Source of the DNA: Campylobacter lari subsp. lari
GTDB taxonomy: Bacteria; Campylobacterota; Campylobacteria; Campylobacterales; Campylobacteraceae
Assembly (NCBI RefSeq): GCF_013372185.1
Contig: NZ_CP053830.1
Span: 930,001-994,000, forward strand
Direction: 5' to 3'
Length of the DNA stretch: 64,000 nt
Positions 18,389 to 27,309 of the stretch are shown one piece after another. The first letter of the stretch is position 1, and each line of letters begins with the position of its first letter. A program made the position numbers and the translations under genes. The notes under the pieces were generated by a model. The model made no database searches. It saw only the letters and a program-made list of their open reading frames with translations, and had not been told where the DNA came from.

Positions 18389-19553
18389 CTAAACCTTCTT
18401 TTATGCTTAATATAATTTCATTTAAATCACTTTGTTCTTTAATCTGCGCTTGTGATAATTTTTGTTTTAAAAAATTATTTATATCTTTTACACTCTCGCA
18501 AATATACAAACCATCAACTTCTTGATATAAACTTTCTTGATTAAAAAAATATTTCCCTGAGATAATAATATTATTCCATCTAGCTGCTTCTATAGGATTA
18601 TGCCCACCTATATTGTCTATAAAAGAGCCGCATAAAAAAACCACATCACTAATCTTATAAAAACTTTCTAGCTCACCCAAAGTATCTAATAATAAACATT
18701 TAGCATTAAAAAAATTTGCAAAATCATTTTCGCTTAAAGTAAAGTCTGAAAATTTTTGCATATTATAGTGGTTTTTTTGACAAAAATCTTTTAAAATTTC
18801 CTTAACCTCGCCAAAACGCTCTGGATGTCTTGGAGCGATAATCAATTTATCGTTTTCTTCTAAATTAATCTCATTAAGCAATAATCGTTCTTCATTCTCA
18901 TGTGTACTAGCAAATACAATAATCCTAGCTTTGGGCTTGGAATAGTTTTTCACTTGTTCTTGTTTTATATTAGCTTTGATATTTTTATATGCTATAACAT
19001 TTTTAGCTCCCAAGCATTCTAATCTTTCTTTGTCTTTTTGACTTTGCGCAAACACAACATCAATATATTTAAAAATTAAACGATAAAAAAAGCCAAAACG
19101 CTTGTAGTTTTTTAAAGATCTATCGCTAATTCTAGCATTTAATAAAACAACTTTTGCATTATAAAATTTAGCCATAAACACAAGCATAAGCCAAAGCTCT
19201 GCTTCAAAAATAACCAAAACTCTACAAGATCTCATCCAAAAAGGTACAAAAACCTCAAAAGGGAAAAAATTTACTTTTTTAGAATATTTTAAAGCTTCGT
19301 TAAAACCAGTTTGAGTTATAGTTGAAATTTTACAAGCTGGAAAAAGTTTTATTAAAGGAATAAGGCTTTTAATTTCACCAAAAGAACAAGCATGAAAATA
19401 CACATCACCTTGCTTTTGTCTTAAATTTTTGTAAAGAAAAAATCTTGATTTTAATGATATTTTATACTTTTCCTTGCAAAAACTTAAAATCAACAAAAAA
19501 GGAGCTGCAATTATATATATAATCACAGCAAAAATATAATAAAAAAAAATCAA
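18369..19553 (-). CDS. waaA: WaaA (KdtA), 3-deoxy-D-manno-octulosonate (Kdo) transferase
   Basis: An inner-membrane-anchored GT30 glycosyltransferase that attaches Kdo to lipid A precursor, the first step of lipooligosaccharide core synthesis. It has an N-terminal membrane segment (LIFFYYIFAVIIYIIAAPFL), SFGEIKSLIPLI, IFEAELWLMLVF, IIAPRHPERF and the sugar-nucleotide loop GSFIDNIGGHNPIEAA near the C-terminus. I place the start at the TTG at 19553, giving 394 residues, because it forms a TTGA overlap with the upstream stop and begins at the membrane segment. The longer reading from 19604 would overlap the zinc-ribbon gene by 55 bases and add a basic, unconserved tail. Confidence 0.9.
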   Translation of the reverse strand: MIFFYYIFAVIIYIIAAPFLLILSFCKEKYKISLKSRFFLYKNLRQKQGDVYFHACSFGEIKSLIPLIKLFPACKISTITQTGFNEALKYSKKVNFFPFEVFVPFWMRSCRVLVIFEAELWLMLVFMAKFYNAKVVLLNARISDRSLKNYKRFGFFYRLIFKYIDVVFAQSQKDKERLECLGAKNVIAYKNIKANIKQEQVKNYSKPKARIIVFASTHENEERLLLNEINLEENDKLIIAPRHPERFGEVKEILKDFCQKNHYNMQKFSDFTLSENDFANFFNAKCLLLDTLGELESFYKISDVVFLCGSFIDNIGGHNPIEAARWNNIIISGKYFFNQESLYQEVDGLYICESVKDINNFLKQKLSQAQIKEQSDLNEIILSIKEGLDARKSL

Positions 19554-20269
19554 TTTTGATTTTCTTCTTTTTCTTTGTACAAAATTCTTCCACAATGCGG
19601 GCAAGTTATGATTTCATCACCTTTTAAAACAGCCAAATAAGTTTTATCATAAATTCTCATAAAACAGCCATAACAAGCATGTTTTTTTACAGGAACTACT
19701 GCAGTATTTCCCGCCCATTTTCTAATTTTTTCATAAAAAGTTAAAACTTTTTGATTTATTTCACCTACTAGTTTTACCTTTTTATCATAAATTTCTAATC
19801 TTTCTTTTTCGATATCCACTAAAACATTTTTAGTTTGAGCGTCAATTTGATCCACTTCATTTTCAAGTTCACTTCTTTTAGCTTGCAATTCTTGTATAAA
19901 CTTTTCTTTATTTTCTAAAATTTTATCCAATCTTTCAATTTCTTCATTTGCTGCATCAAGTTGTTCTTTGGCTATATCCTCTTCAATTTTTAAAGCATTT
20001 GCTTCTTTTTCGGTTTTTACTGCTGCACTTTTTTTGGCTATTTCTTTTATTTTTACACCAAATTCTGCAATATGATTGTTATTTTGAATTTTTTGATTTT
20101 CTATATCTTTAATATCTTTCTCAAAGCCTGCAATTTCTTCTTCTGTTTTATCAAGTAAATTGCGTTTTTCTTTTAAATCTTTTGTAGCATCTTCTACTTT
20201 ATTTGCAAAACCATCAAGTTCTTTATCAATTTGTGATAAAGCTATAAGTTGTTCTAAATATTTACTCAT
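19550..20269 (-). CDS. Coiled-coil zinc-ribbon protein (C4-type), likely RNA/DNA-binding
   Basis: A 239-residue protein with an almost continuous coiled coil over residues 10-175 (EKRNLLDKTEEEIAGFEKD, EAANEEIERLDKILENKEKF) and a C-terminal zinc ribbon with Cys pairs CYGC (near 202) and CPHC (near 225). This is the widespread C4-type zinc-ribbon family, whose molecular role is poorly known; a nucleic-acid link is inferred from the ribbon. It lies between the NIF3-like gene and waaA, and the stop is shared with the waaA start. The H. pylori homologue was linked to flagellar regulation in my memory (HP0958, FlgZ-like); I give that as a possibility only. Confidence 0.8.
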   Translation of the reverse strand: MSKYLEQLIALSQIDKELDGFANKVEDATKDLKEKRNLLDKTEEEIAGFEKDIKDIENQKIQNNNHIAEFGVKIKEIAKKSAAVKTEKEANALKIEEDIAKEQLDAANEEIERLDKILENKEKFIQELQAKRSELENEVDQIDAQTKNVLVDIEKERLEIYDKKVKLVGEINQKVLTFYEKIRKWAGNTAVVPVKKHACYGCFMRIYDKTYLAVLKGDEIITCPHCGRILYKEKEENQN

Positions 20270-20280
20270 TGAAATTTTCC

Positions 20281-21006
20281 TTAAAAATATTGAAATGGAT
20301 TTTTTGAAACTGATATTATAACTTCTAAATGAAATTTTTGCAAATCTTTTGCTAAAATTTTACCAAAGCAAGATTCGCTTTCATAGTGTCCTATATCAAT
20401 CAAGCTAAGTTTATTATGATAACTTTCCAAAGCTTGATGATATTTAAAATCTCCACTTAAAAAGCAGTCTGCCTTAACACTAGAAATTAAATCTCCTCCA
20501 CTACCTGTACATATTGCTAAAGTTTTAATTTTCTCATTACCTGCATTTACAACTCTTATACAATCAAGCTTTAAACTTTTTTTTATATGATTGATTAAAT
20601 CACTAAATTTAAAATCAACATTACAATAAATTAAAAACTCATTTTGTTCTTTAATCTTAAAACCTAAAATTTCATGAGCAAAATAAGCATTCAAATGACT
20701 TAAGTCAAAATTCGTATGCATAGCAATTAAAGCTATGTTTTTTTGTATCATTTTAGTAAGAATATTTTGTGGATAAAGCACTCCACTTAAATGCTTTAAA
20801 CCCTTAAAAATCAAAGGGTGATGTACTATAAATAAAGAATTCTCACTAGCATTTTCCACTAAATCAATATCCACATCAAGAGCAAGATAAATTTGATTTA
20901 CTTCCTGGTCTAAAGTTCCAAGTAATAGGCCACTATTATCCCATGAACTTTGCGTGCTAAATGGGCTAATAGTATCCAAATAATCATAAATTTCTTTAAT
21001 TTTCAT
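20281..21006 (-). CDS. NIF3 / GTP cyclohydrolase type 1-like metal-binding protein
   Basis: A 241-residue NIF3-family protein. The dinuclear metal-site motifs are present: [16 protein letters not shown] (near residue 60), [14 protein letters not shown] (near 92) and the C-terminal [12 protein letters not shown] (near 200), with WDNSGLLLG at the N-terminus. The family is universal, often hexameric, and its enzymatic role is unsettled despite the old YbgI annotation. It overlaps the end of glyQ by 11 bases, so translation is probably coupled, and precedes the zinc-ribbon gene by 11 bases. Confidence 0.9.
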   Translation of the reverse strand: MKIKEIYDYLDTISPFSTQSSWDNSGLLLGTLDQEVNQIYLALDVDIDLVENASENSLFIVHHPLIFKGLKHLSGVLYPQNILTKMIQKNIALIAMHTNFDLSHLNAYFAHEILGFKIKEQNEFLIYCNVDFKFSDLINHIKKSLKLDCIRVVNAGNEKIKTLAICTGSGGDLISSVKADCFLSGDFKYHQALESYHNKLSLIDIGHYESESCFGKILAKDLQKFHLEVIISVSKNPFQYF

Positions 21007-21856
21007 CTAAATTTTCTTTATACACCAAAGCACAATTTTTAGATAATTCTCTAATTTTAAGCATAAAATCTTGTCTTTGAGTTACTGAAATAGCCCCTCT
21101 TGCATCAAGCAAATTAAAAGTGTGCGCTGCTAGCATGCAATAATCATATGCAGGTAAAGCAAGCTTTGCTTCTAATGCATTTTTACACTCATTATAAGCA
21201 TTTTCAAATTGCACATTTAAAGTTTTAACATCACTTACTTCAAAATTATATTTGCTAAATTCAAACTCACCTTGCTTATGAACATCTTTATAGGTAATTT
21301 TTTCACCATTAAATTCATTCCAAACTATATCATATACATTATCTACATCTTGTAAATACATTGCAAGTCTTTCTAAACCATAGGTAATTTCAACACTAAC
21401 TAAATCTACGCTTATACCGCCAACTTGTTGAAAATAAGTAAATTGAGTTACTTCCATACCATCAAGCCAAACTTCCCAACCTAGACCCCAAGCACCTAAA
21501 CTTGGACTTTCCCAGTTATCCTCAACAAAACGAATATCATGTGATTTTAAATCAAAACCTAAATTTTCTAAACTTTTTAAATATAATTCTTGGATGTTAT
21601 CAGGACTTGGTTTAATCAAAACTTGAAATTGATAATAAGCACCCAATCTATTTGGATTTTCCCCATATCTACCATCTGTTGGTCTTCTACTTGGTGCTAC
21701 ATAAGCAGCTGCCCAAGGTTTTTTACCTAAACTTCTTAAAAAAGTTGCAGGATGAAAAGTCCCTGCGCCTGCTGGAAAATCATAAGGTTGCATAATGGCA
21801 CAACCTTGTTTTTGCCAAAATTCTTGTAAGTTCAATATCATTTGAGAAAAAGTCAT
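20996..21856 (-). CDS. glyQ: Glycyl-tRNA synthetase alpha subunit
   Basis: A 286-residue alpha subunit of the heterotetrameric bacterial glycyl-tRNA synthetase. Signatures: [81 protein letters not shown] and [11 protein letters not shown]. It binds glycine and ATP; the beta subunit gene glyS is not in the window. The ATG overlaps the preceding gene by four bases. It is placed as in C. jejuni between the DUF3972-like gene and the NIF3-like gene. Confidence 0.96.
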   Translation of the reverse strand: MTFSQMILNLQEFWQKQGCAIMQPYDFPAGAGTFHPATFLRSLGKKPWAAAYVAPSRRPTDGRYGENPNRLGAYYQFQVLIKPSPDNIQELYLKSLENLGFDLKSHDIRFVEDNWESPSLGAWGLGWEVWLDGMEVTQFTYFQQVGGISVDLVSVEITYGLERLAMYLQDVDNVYDIVWNEFNGEKITYKDVHKQGEFEFSKYNFEVSDVKTLNVQFENAYNECKNALEAKLALPAYDYCMLAAHTFNLLDARGAISVTQRQDFMLKIRELSKNCALVYKENLDEN

Positions 21857-22359
21857 TTTTCTTCCTTTATTTCTTCTGGCTTTTCAGGTGAATTTGCATA
21901 TATTTCTACTGTTTTATTCCACATCATTTTATATTTTCTTTTTAGAAATTCCACTTCATTGCGCGCATATTTGAGTTGCTCGTTAAGATTTTCTATAGTT
22001 TTTCTATCCTCATCATAAAGTTCTTGCATAGAATAAAGAGCATCTTTTAAAAATTTATTCTCACCCTTTAAAGCTTCTAAAGTCTCATCTTTAGCATCAA
22101 GAACTTTTTCATGTAAGTTTAAAATAGTTCCTATGGTTTTTTCCACAAAACTCTCTCCTGCTAAAGTCATAGAATTTACCATAGCAGGTTGCTTTGAGCT
22201 TGTTGGAACCACGCTAAATGTTCCTTGATTAGCCTCAATATAAATTTCACCCTCTTCTTCTTTGAAATTTAAAGCACCATTTGCCATCATTCCTTTTACA
22301 ACATCTTCGCTTAAATGCACTAATTGACAAAATTCTTTTAACTTCAAGTAAGTTTGCAT
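21853..22359 (-). CDS. DUF3972-like Campylobacterota protein with helix-turn-helix and coiled coil
   Basis: A 168-residue protein of unknown function. Residues 1-45 ([26 protein letters not shown]) look like a MerR/Xis-type winged helix that probes a substrate by sequence; residues 85-155 are a coiled coil ([32 protein letters not shown]). It resembles the conserved hypothetical that sits between purE and glyQ in C. jejuni (Cj0703). DNA binding is an inference from the fold alone. The start lies nine bases after the purE stop and the end overlaps glyQ by four bases. Confidence 0.7.
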   Translation of the reverse strand: MQTYLKLKEFCQLVHLSEDVVKGMMANGALNFKEEEGEIYIEANQGTFSVVPTSSKQPAMVNSMTLAGESFVEKTIGTILNLHEKVLDAKDETLEALKGENKFLKDALYSMQELYDEDRKTIENLNEQLKYARNEVEFLKRKYKMMWNKTVEIYANSPEKPEEIKEEK

Positions 22360-22368
22360 ATATACTCC

Positions 22369-22863
22369 TTAAAGAAAAACTTCAATCGCATTTGAATCTT
22401 GGATTAATTTTTCTTGTTGTTTTTGTCTATCTTCTAATAATTTTTGTGCTAAAGACTCATCTTCTATAGCTAAAATTTGCACAGCTAAATAAGCTGCATT
22501 AATAGCCCCTGCTTTACCTATAGCTAAAGTCGCCACAGGAATTCCACTTGGCATTTGCACAGTAGAAAATAAAGAATCCATACTTGCTAAATTACTTCCT
22601 GGCATAGGTATACCTAAAACAGGTTTTGTTGTATGTGCTGCAACAGCTCCAGCTAAATGTGCTGCCATACCTGCTGCTGCAATAAACACTTTTGCACCTT
22701 TTTCTTCTGCATTTTTAATGTATTCTTGGGTTCTTTGAGGACTTCTGTGTGCTGAAGTGATTAAAACTTCGTATTTTACATCAAATTTTTCCAAAATTCC
22801 CAAAGCTTCTTTTACTATATCATAATCACTCTTACTTCCCATCAATATAGAAACAAATTTCAT
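22369..22863 (-). CDS. purE: PurE, N5-carboxyaminoimidazole ribonucleotide mutase (class I)
   Basis: A 164-residue PurE. FVSILMGSKSDYDIV at the N-terminus, ITSAHRSPQRT with the catalytic His near residue 43, FIAAAGMAAHLAGAVAAHTTKPVLG near 80, and MPSGIPVATLAIGKAGAINAA near 120 are diagnostic. It rearranges N5-CAIR to CAIR in purine synthesis. It overlaps the U32 peptidase gene by four bases (ATGA). No purK is seen here. Confidence 0.95.
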   Translation of the reverse strand: MKFVSILMGSKSDYDIVKEALGILEKFDVKYEVLITSAHRSPQRTQEYIKNAEEKGAKVFIAAAGMAAHLAGAVAAHTTKPVLGIPMPGSNLASMDSLFSTVQMPSGIPVATLAIGKAGAINAAYLAVQILAIEDESLAQKLLEDRQKQQEKLIQDSNAIEVFL

Positions 22864-24116
22864 TCAACACCCCTTCTTAAAAAGCTAAATTCTGGAAGCT
22901 TAAACGGTAAAGCAATTTCATTTTCATTACCGCTGTGAATTTCATTAAATTCTTTATTATTTTTGGCTAGTAATTGCTTAAAAACTATAAATTTCTTTCC
23001 TTCGTTTTCATAAATCATCCCTAGCTTATTTTCTCCTAATTCTATATTAGAATTAACTGGAGCTAAAATTTCATATTCTTTTCCTAGCTCTATTTTACCT
23101 TTGCATTTAAAAAACTCACCATCTTCACTAATAGCATGCACTTGATGCGTACCTTCTTCTATGCTTGTATTATGGTTAATTGAATCAGTTTTTTCATATG
23201 CCCTTGAGACTAAATATCCATCCGTAAAACCTCTATGTTTTAAAGTATGGATTTCTTTTTCATATTTACTCGCATCAAAAGTATTTTGCAATACATCCTC
23301 TACTGCCATTTTATAAGTTCTTGTAGTCAAAGCCACATAGTATTCACTTTTTGTTCTTCCTTCAATTTTAAAAGCATGAATACAATTTTCTTGCATAATT
23401 TTTTGTATATATGAACTTAAATTTAAATCTTTAGAATTAAATACATGTGTGCCATTTTCATCTTCTTCTAATCTAAAAAGTGTATTGGTTTCTGGATTTT
23501 TAGCGTATAATTCATAATTAAATCTACAATCATTTGCACAAGAGCCGCGATTACTCATGCGTCCACTTTGCACTGAGCTTATCAAACATCTACCAGAATA
23601 TGCAAAGCACATAGAACCATGCACAAAACTTTCAAGCTCGATATCACAATTATTTTTTAAATCTTTTGCATCTTTTAAACCAAGCTCCCTTGCTATAACA
23701 ACACGCTTTGCACCCATGTCTTTATAAACTTGAGCATCTAAATAATTTAAAATATTTGCTTGAGTGGATACATGAAGATTAATTTCAGGTGCAAGTTCTT
23801 TTACCAAACGCATAGCACCAACTGAAGCTACTATAAAAGCATCAGGTTTCATTTCTTTTAATTTTAAAATATGTCTTTTTAACCCTTCAATTTGCGAGCT
23901 AAAATGAAAACCATTAATGGTTACATAAATTTTTTTTCCTCTTGCATGAGTATAATCAATAGCCTCTTTAAAAGTTTCATAATTAAAATCTCTTGCAGTT
24001 CTTGCTCTTAATGAAAAGTTGCTAACTCCCGCATAAACAGCATCAGCTCCATAAGCTAATGCTATTTTTAATTTTGTGAAATTTCCTGCAGGAGCTACTA
24101 TTTCAGGAATAATCAT
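22860..24116 (-). CDS. U32-family peptidase-like protein (TrhP-like, tRNA hydroxylation)
   Basis: A 418-residue U32 protein. The PROSITE-like block ELESFVHGSMCFAYSGRCLIS (residues about 155-175, shown in part) and GSCANDCRFNYEL carry the conserved cysteines that, in TrhP/YegQ, bind an Fe-S cluster. VAPAGNFTKLKIALAYGADAVY at the N-terminus is the TIM-barrel start. Members act in prephenate-dependent 5-hydroxyuridine formation in tRNA or as collagenase-like proteases; I prefer the tRNA role because of the cysteines and single-gene context with other tRNA-related genes. It overlaps cheZ and purE by four bases each. Confidence 0.85.
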   Translation of the reverse strand: MIIPEIVAPAGNFTKLKIALAYGADAVYAGVSNFSLRARTARDFNYETFKEAIDYTHARGKKIYVTINGFHFSSQIEGLKRHILKLKEMKPDAFIVASVGAMRLVKELAPEINLHVSTQANILNYLDAQVYKDMGAKRVVIARELGLKDAKDLKNNCDIELESFVHGSMCFAYSGRCLISSVQSGRMSNRGSCANDCRFNYELYAKNPETNTLFRLEEDENGTHVFNSKDLNLSSYIQKIMQENCIHAFKIEGRTKSEYYVALTTRTYKMAVEDVLQNTFDASKYEKEIHTLKHRGFTDGYLVSRAYEKTDSINHNTSIEEGTHQVHAISEDGEFFKCKGKIELGKEYEILAPVNSNIELGENKLGMIYENEGKKFIVFKQLLAKNNKEFNEIHSGNENEIALPFKLPEFSFLRRGVE

Positions 24117-24820
24117 TTTTTTCCTAAACTTGCGATTAATGCCTCAATATCATCATTACTTACAACATCAGCAGTTGTATCCCCTTCAATATGTACAGCA
24201 GATCCTACACGTTTTTCATCATCAATTTTACCTTCAAATAGACTACTCATATATCTACTTAAAGCTCTCATAACATTAATAACACGTTCGATTTTTTGAC
24301 GATGAATATCTTGATATTGCATAGCATCCATTGCCATCATAACCTCATCTTGTCCAGTTTGCAAACAACCTGTGATTTCATCTATAATATTTTTAGCATT
24401 ATTGTTAGTTTCTATAGCTTCTTTAAAGCTTGTAACATTAGGAAATTTAGCATTTAATTTTTCAAAAATTTCTATATTTTTATTCAAAGCCTCGCTAATC
24501 ACACAAAGCTCATTTTCTGAATTCGCAAAGAAATCATTTATAGCTTCTAATTTTTCCATCATTTCAGTAGCTTTAATCTCACTATCTCTTGTAACATCAT
24601 CAAGCTGATGCACAACTTTATGTTCTTTGCTTGGTGGTGGTGGTGGCCATGCCATATCCGCTCTTGCTTTATAATCACCATTAATCATATCATTTACAAT
24701 TTGCTGATTTTTTTCCTCATCCTCATATTCTGTCTCAGGTTTTGTTTCTGTTTCTTCTACAGAATCAAGATCTAAATCTTCAGTACTATTCATTAAAGCA
24801 TCTAATTCTTCTTGAGTCAT
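24113..24820 (-). CDS. cheZ: CheZ, CheY-phosphate phosphatase
   Basis: A 235-residue CheZ of the epsilonproteobacterial type. The four-helix core carries MQYQDIHRQKIERVINVM (near residues 165-182), with Asp and Gln spaced D-x3-Q as in the CheZ active site. The C-terminus DIEALIASLGKK matches the CheY-binding helix. The N-terminus MTQEELDALMNSTEDLD looks like the CheY- or FliN-binding peptide of FliM, a second possible docking site. A Pro stretch (WPPPPPSK) near 60 links the tail to the core. It ends CheY-P signalling in the cytoplasm. As first gene of the minus-strand series it has an AAAGGTG ribosome site and an AT-rich promoter region shared with glnA. Confidence 0.88.
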   Translation of the reverse strand: MTQEELDALMNSTEDLDLDSVEETETKPETEYEDEEKNQQIVNDMINGDYKARADMAWPPPPPSKEHKVVHQLDDVTRDSEIKATEMMEKLEAINDFFANSENELCVISEALNKNIEIFEKLNAKFPNVTSFKEAIETNNNAKNIIDEITGCLQTGQDEVMMAMDAMQYQDIHRQKIERVINVMRALSRYMSSLFEGKIDDEKRVGSAVHIEGDTTADVVSNDDIEALIASLGKK

Positions 24821-24971
24821 TTTTACACCTTTTTAATATAAAAAACTAATATGAAATTATATTATAAAAAAATATAAACCAATATTAATTTTATTAATTA
24901 ATTATATAAATTCTTATTTTTTTGTATTTGACTATAAAAAAAATATTAATTTAAACTTAATTTAATAAAAA

Positions 24972-24977
24972 TATACT
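24972..24977 (+). promoter_or_regulatory. Probable -10 element of glnA
   Basis: TATACT at 24972-24977 lies 45 bases before the glnA ATG within a very A+T-rich 202-base gap; AAGGAGA (25012-25018) is the ribosome site. There is a TTTAA run just upstream but no -35. The gap between cheZ and glnA holds no other recognisable element. Confidence 0.4.
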
Positions 24978-25022
24978 ACAATCTTAAAAAATAAATTAAT
25001 ACCTAATTAAAAGGAGAAAAAA

Positions 25023-26453
25023 ATGGGTAAGTTTGTAAATAATATTGATGAGTTTTTTAGTTATTGTCAAGAACATGAAGTTTTATTCGTTGACTTTAGA
25101 TTTACTGATATGATAGGCACTTGGCACCATATCACTTATAATATAAAAGCGATTGATGATAAAACTTTTGAAAATGGAATTCCTTTTGATGCAAGTTCTT
25201 TGCATGGTTGGCAACCCATAGAAAAATCGGATATGATTTTAAAACCTGATGTTAAAAGTGCTTTTTTAGATCCATTTACAGCAGATCCTACTATCATAGT
25301 AATTTGTGATGTATATGATATTTATAAAGATCAAATGTATGAAAAATGTCCAAGAAGTATTGCCAAAAAAGCAATGCAACACTTAAGTACAAGCAATATC
25401 GCTGACACTGCTTATTTTGGTCCTGAGAATGAGTTTTTTATTTTTGATAATGTAAAAATAGTTGATTCTTCCCATTGTGCAAAATATGAAGTAGATACCG
25501 AAGAAGGTGAGTGGAATGATAATAAAGATTTCGCAGATAGTTACAATAGTGGACATCGTCCAAGAAATAAAGGCGGATATTTTCCTGTAAGTCCTGTAGA
25601 TTCTAGTGTGGATATTCGTTCTGAAATGGTTCAAGTTTTAGAAAGAGTTGGTTTAAAAGTTTTTGTTCATCACCATGAAGTAGCACAAGGTCAAGCTGAG
25701 ATTGGTGTAGAATTTGGAAATTTAGTTGAAGCTGCTGATAATGTGCAAATTTATAAATATGTAGTAAAAATGGTCGCACATTTAAATGGAAAAACAGCTA
25801 CTTTTATGCCAAAACCACTCTATGGAGATAATGGAAGTGGTATGCATGTGCATATGAGTCTTTGGAAAGATGGAGTAAATTTATTCTATGATAAAGAAGG
25901 CTATGGAAAATTAAGTGAATGTGCGATTAATTATATAGGTGGAATTTTAGCTAATGCAAGAAGCGTTGCAGCTTTTACTAATCCAAGTTCAAATTCATAC
26001 AAAAGAATAGTTCCAGGTTTTGAAGCACCTTGTATATTAACTTATTCTTGTCAAAATCGCTCAGCAAGTTGTCGCGTGCCTTATGGCATTAATGAAAAAA
26101 GCGCAAGGGTTGAGATAAGATTTCCTGATAGCACTTCTAACCCTTACCTAGCCTTTACAAGCTTGCTTATGGCAGGACTTGATGGTATTAAAAATAAAAC
26201 CATACCGGTTGGCCCTATGGATGAGAATTTATTCGCACTAACTCTAGATGAAATTAGAGAAAAAGGTATAGAGCAATTACCACATACTTTAAGAGGATCA
26301 TTAGAAGCTTTAATTCGCAAAAATGCTTTCTTAAAACCTGTGATGAGTGATGTGTTTATAGATGATTATCAACATATGAAATTTGAAACTCAAGTGTGGC
26401 CAGTTGAGGCTAGACCAACTGCATATGAGTTTAAAACTTGTTATTCTTGCTAA
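25023..26453 (+). CDS. glnA: Glutamine synthetase (type I)
   Basis: A 476-residue [19 protein letters not shown], the metal-binding [45 protein letters not shown] and the ATP-binding loop with [15 protein letters not shown] are all intact. It condenses glutamate and ammonia, the main ammonium-assimilation route. At the position of the E. coli adenylylated tyrosine (in NLY) this protein has Phe404 (ENLF), so covalent control by GlnE is not expected. It is monocistronic: a terminator follows immediately, and the divergent neighbour is cheZ. Confidence 0.96.
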   Translation: MGKFVNNIDEFFSYCQEHEVLFVDFRFTDMIGTWHHITYNIKAIDDKTFENGIPFDASSLHGWQPIEKSDMILKPDVKSAFLDPFTADPTIIVICDVYDIYKDQMYEKCPRSIAKKAMQHLSTSNIADTAYFGPENEFFIFDNVKIVDSSHCAKYEVDTEEGEWNDNKDFADSYNSGHRPRNKGGYFPVSPVDSSVDIRSEMVQVLERVGLKVFVHHHEVAQGQAEIGVEFGNLVEAADNVQIYKYVVKMVAHLNGKTATFMPKPLYGDNGSGMHVHMSLWKDGVNLFYDKEGYGKLSECAINYIGGILANARSVAAFTNPSSNSYKRIVPGFEAPCILTYSCQNRSASCRVPYGINEKSARVEIRFPDSTSNPYLAFTSLLMAGLDGIKNKTIPVGPMDENLFALTLDEIREKGIEQLPHTLRGSLEALIRKNAFLKPVMSDVFIDDYQHMKFETQVWPVEARPTAYEFKTCYSC

Positions 26454-26480
26454 TTTTTGATGCCTTTTTGGCATCAAAAA
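26454..26480. terminator. Bidirectional terminator between glnA and cca-purU
   Basis: An 11-bp perfect stem (26454-26464 with 26470-26480; core GATGCC/GGCATC) has a loop of five T. The arms end in runs of five T or five A, so each strand has a U-tract after the stem. It sits directly between convergent genes. Confidence 0.85.
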
Positions 26481-26481
26481 T

Positions 26482-27309
26482 TTAAAACACTATTGTTTTA
26501 TTTTTGTGTATAAAAATTCTATCATCGAAAACTAAATCTAGCGCCTTAGAAAATACATTTTTCTCTACATTACGACCAGCTTGTTGCATAGCTTGCCAAG
26601 AATACTCATGTGTTACAGGGATTACATCTTGAGTAATGATTGGTCCCTCATCTAAGTCATTATTTACAAAATGCGCTGTTGCACCTATAATCTTCACTCC
26701 TCTTTCATAAGCTTGTTTATAAGGATTAGCTCCTATAAATGCAGGTAAAAAAGAATGATGGATATTAATAATCTTTCCTTCAAAATGCTCTACAAAAAAT
26801 GGCGATAAAATTCTCATATATTTTGCTAAAACAATATAATCAAACTCATACTCTTTTAAGCATTGCAAAATTTTTTCTTCATGCTCCTGCCTGCTTAAAT
26901 CCTTAGCTAAAATAGCATGAAAAGGTATATTAAATTTATCCACCAAAGGTTTTAAAGTATCATAATTTGCAATAACTGCTTTTATATTTGCATTAAATTC
27001 CCCGCTAAATTGGCGAATAAGCAATTCCCCTAAACAATGAGTTTCTTTAGTAGCTAAAACAATAATATCTTTTTTTCTCTTAGGTGTAATCTCAATTTGC
27101 GCATTATCAGGAAGCATAGCTTCAAGCGTACCTTTAAAAGCTTTTATATCAAGCTCACCTTCCAAATGCGCCCTAAAGAAAAAACGATTTTCTCCAACAA
27201 ATTCATCATTTTTTATAATATTGATTCTATATTTAAAAATAACATCTGAAATTCTATAAATCAATCCTTTTTCATCACTACATGAAATTTTTAAAATATA
27301 TTCTTTCAT
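26482..27309 (-). CDS. purU: PurU, formyltetrahydrofolate deformylase (internal start within the fused frame)
   Basis: The C-terminal 275 codons of the fused frame could also be made as free PurU. The ATG at 27309-27307 is preceded by an AAGGAG ribosome site at 27321-27316, six bases away, a strong internal start, and the product is the normal full-length enzyme (about 275 residues, beginning MKEYILKISC). This start is what is expected if the fusion is a recent stop-codon loss. Whether free PurU, the fusion or both are made cannot be told from sequence. Confidence 0.7.
   Translation of the reverse strand: MKEYILKISCSDEKGLIYRISDVIFKYRINIIKNDEFVGENRFFFRAHLEGELDIKAFKGTLEAMLPDNAQIEITPKRKKDIIVLATKETHCLGELLIRQFSGEFNANIKAVIANYDTLKPLVDKFNIPFHAILAKDLSRQEHEEKILQCLKEYEFDYIVLAKYMRILSPFFVEHFEGKIINIHHSFLPAFIGANPYKQAYERGVKIIGATAHFVNNDLDEGPIITQDVIPVTHEYSWQAMQQAGRNVEKNVFSKALDLVFDDRIFIHKNKTIVF

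Noticed and set aside
24821..25022. Search for a tRNA or small RNA in the cheZ-glnA gap, and in 42455-42682
   Set aside because: Both gaps are almost wholly A+T with no cloverleaf, hairpin with U-tract or conserved RNA motif visible; they look like promoter regions.
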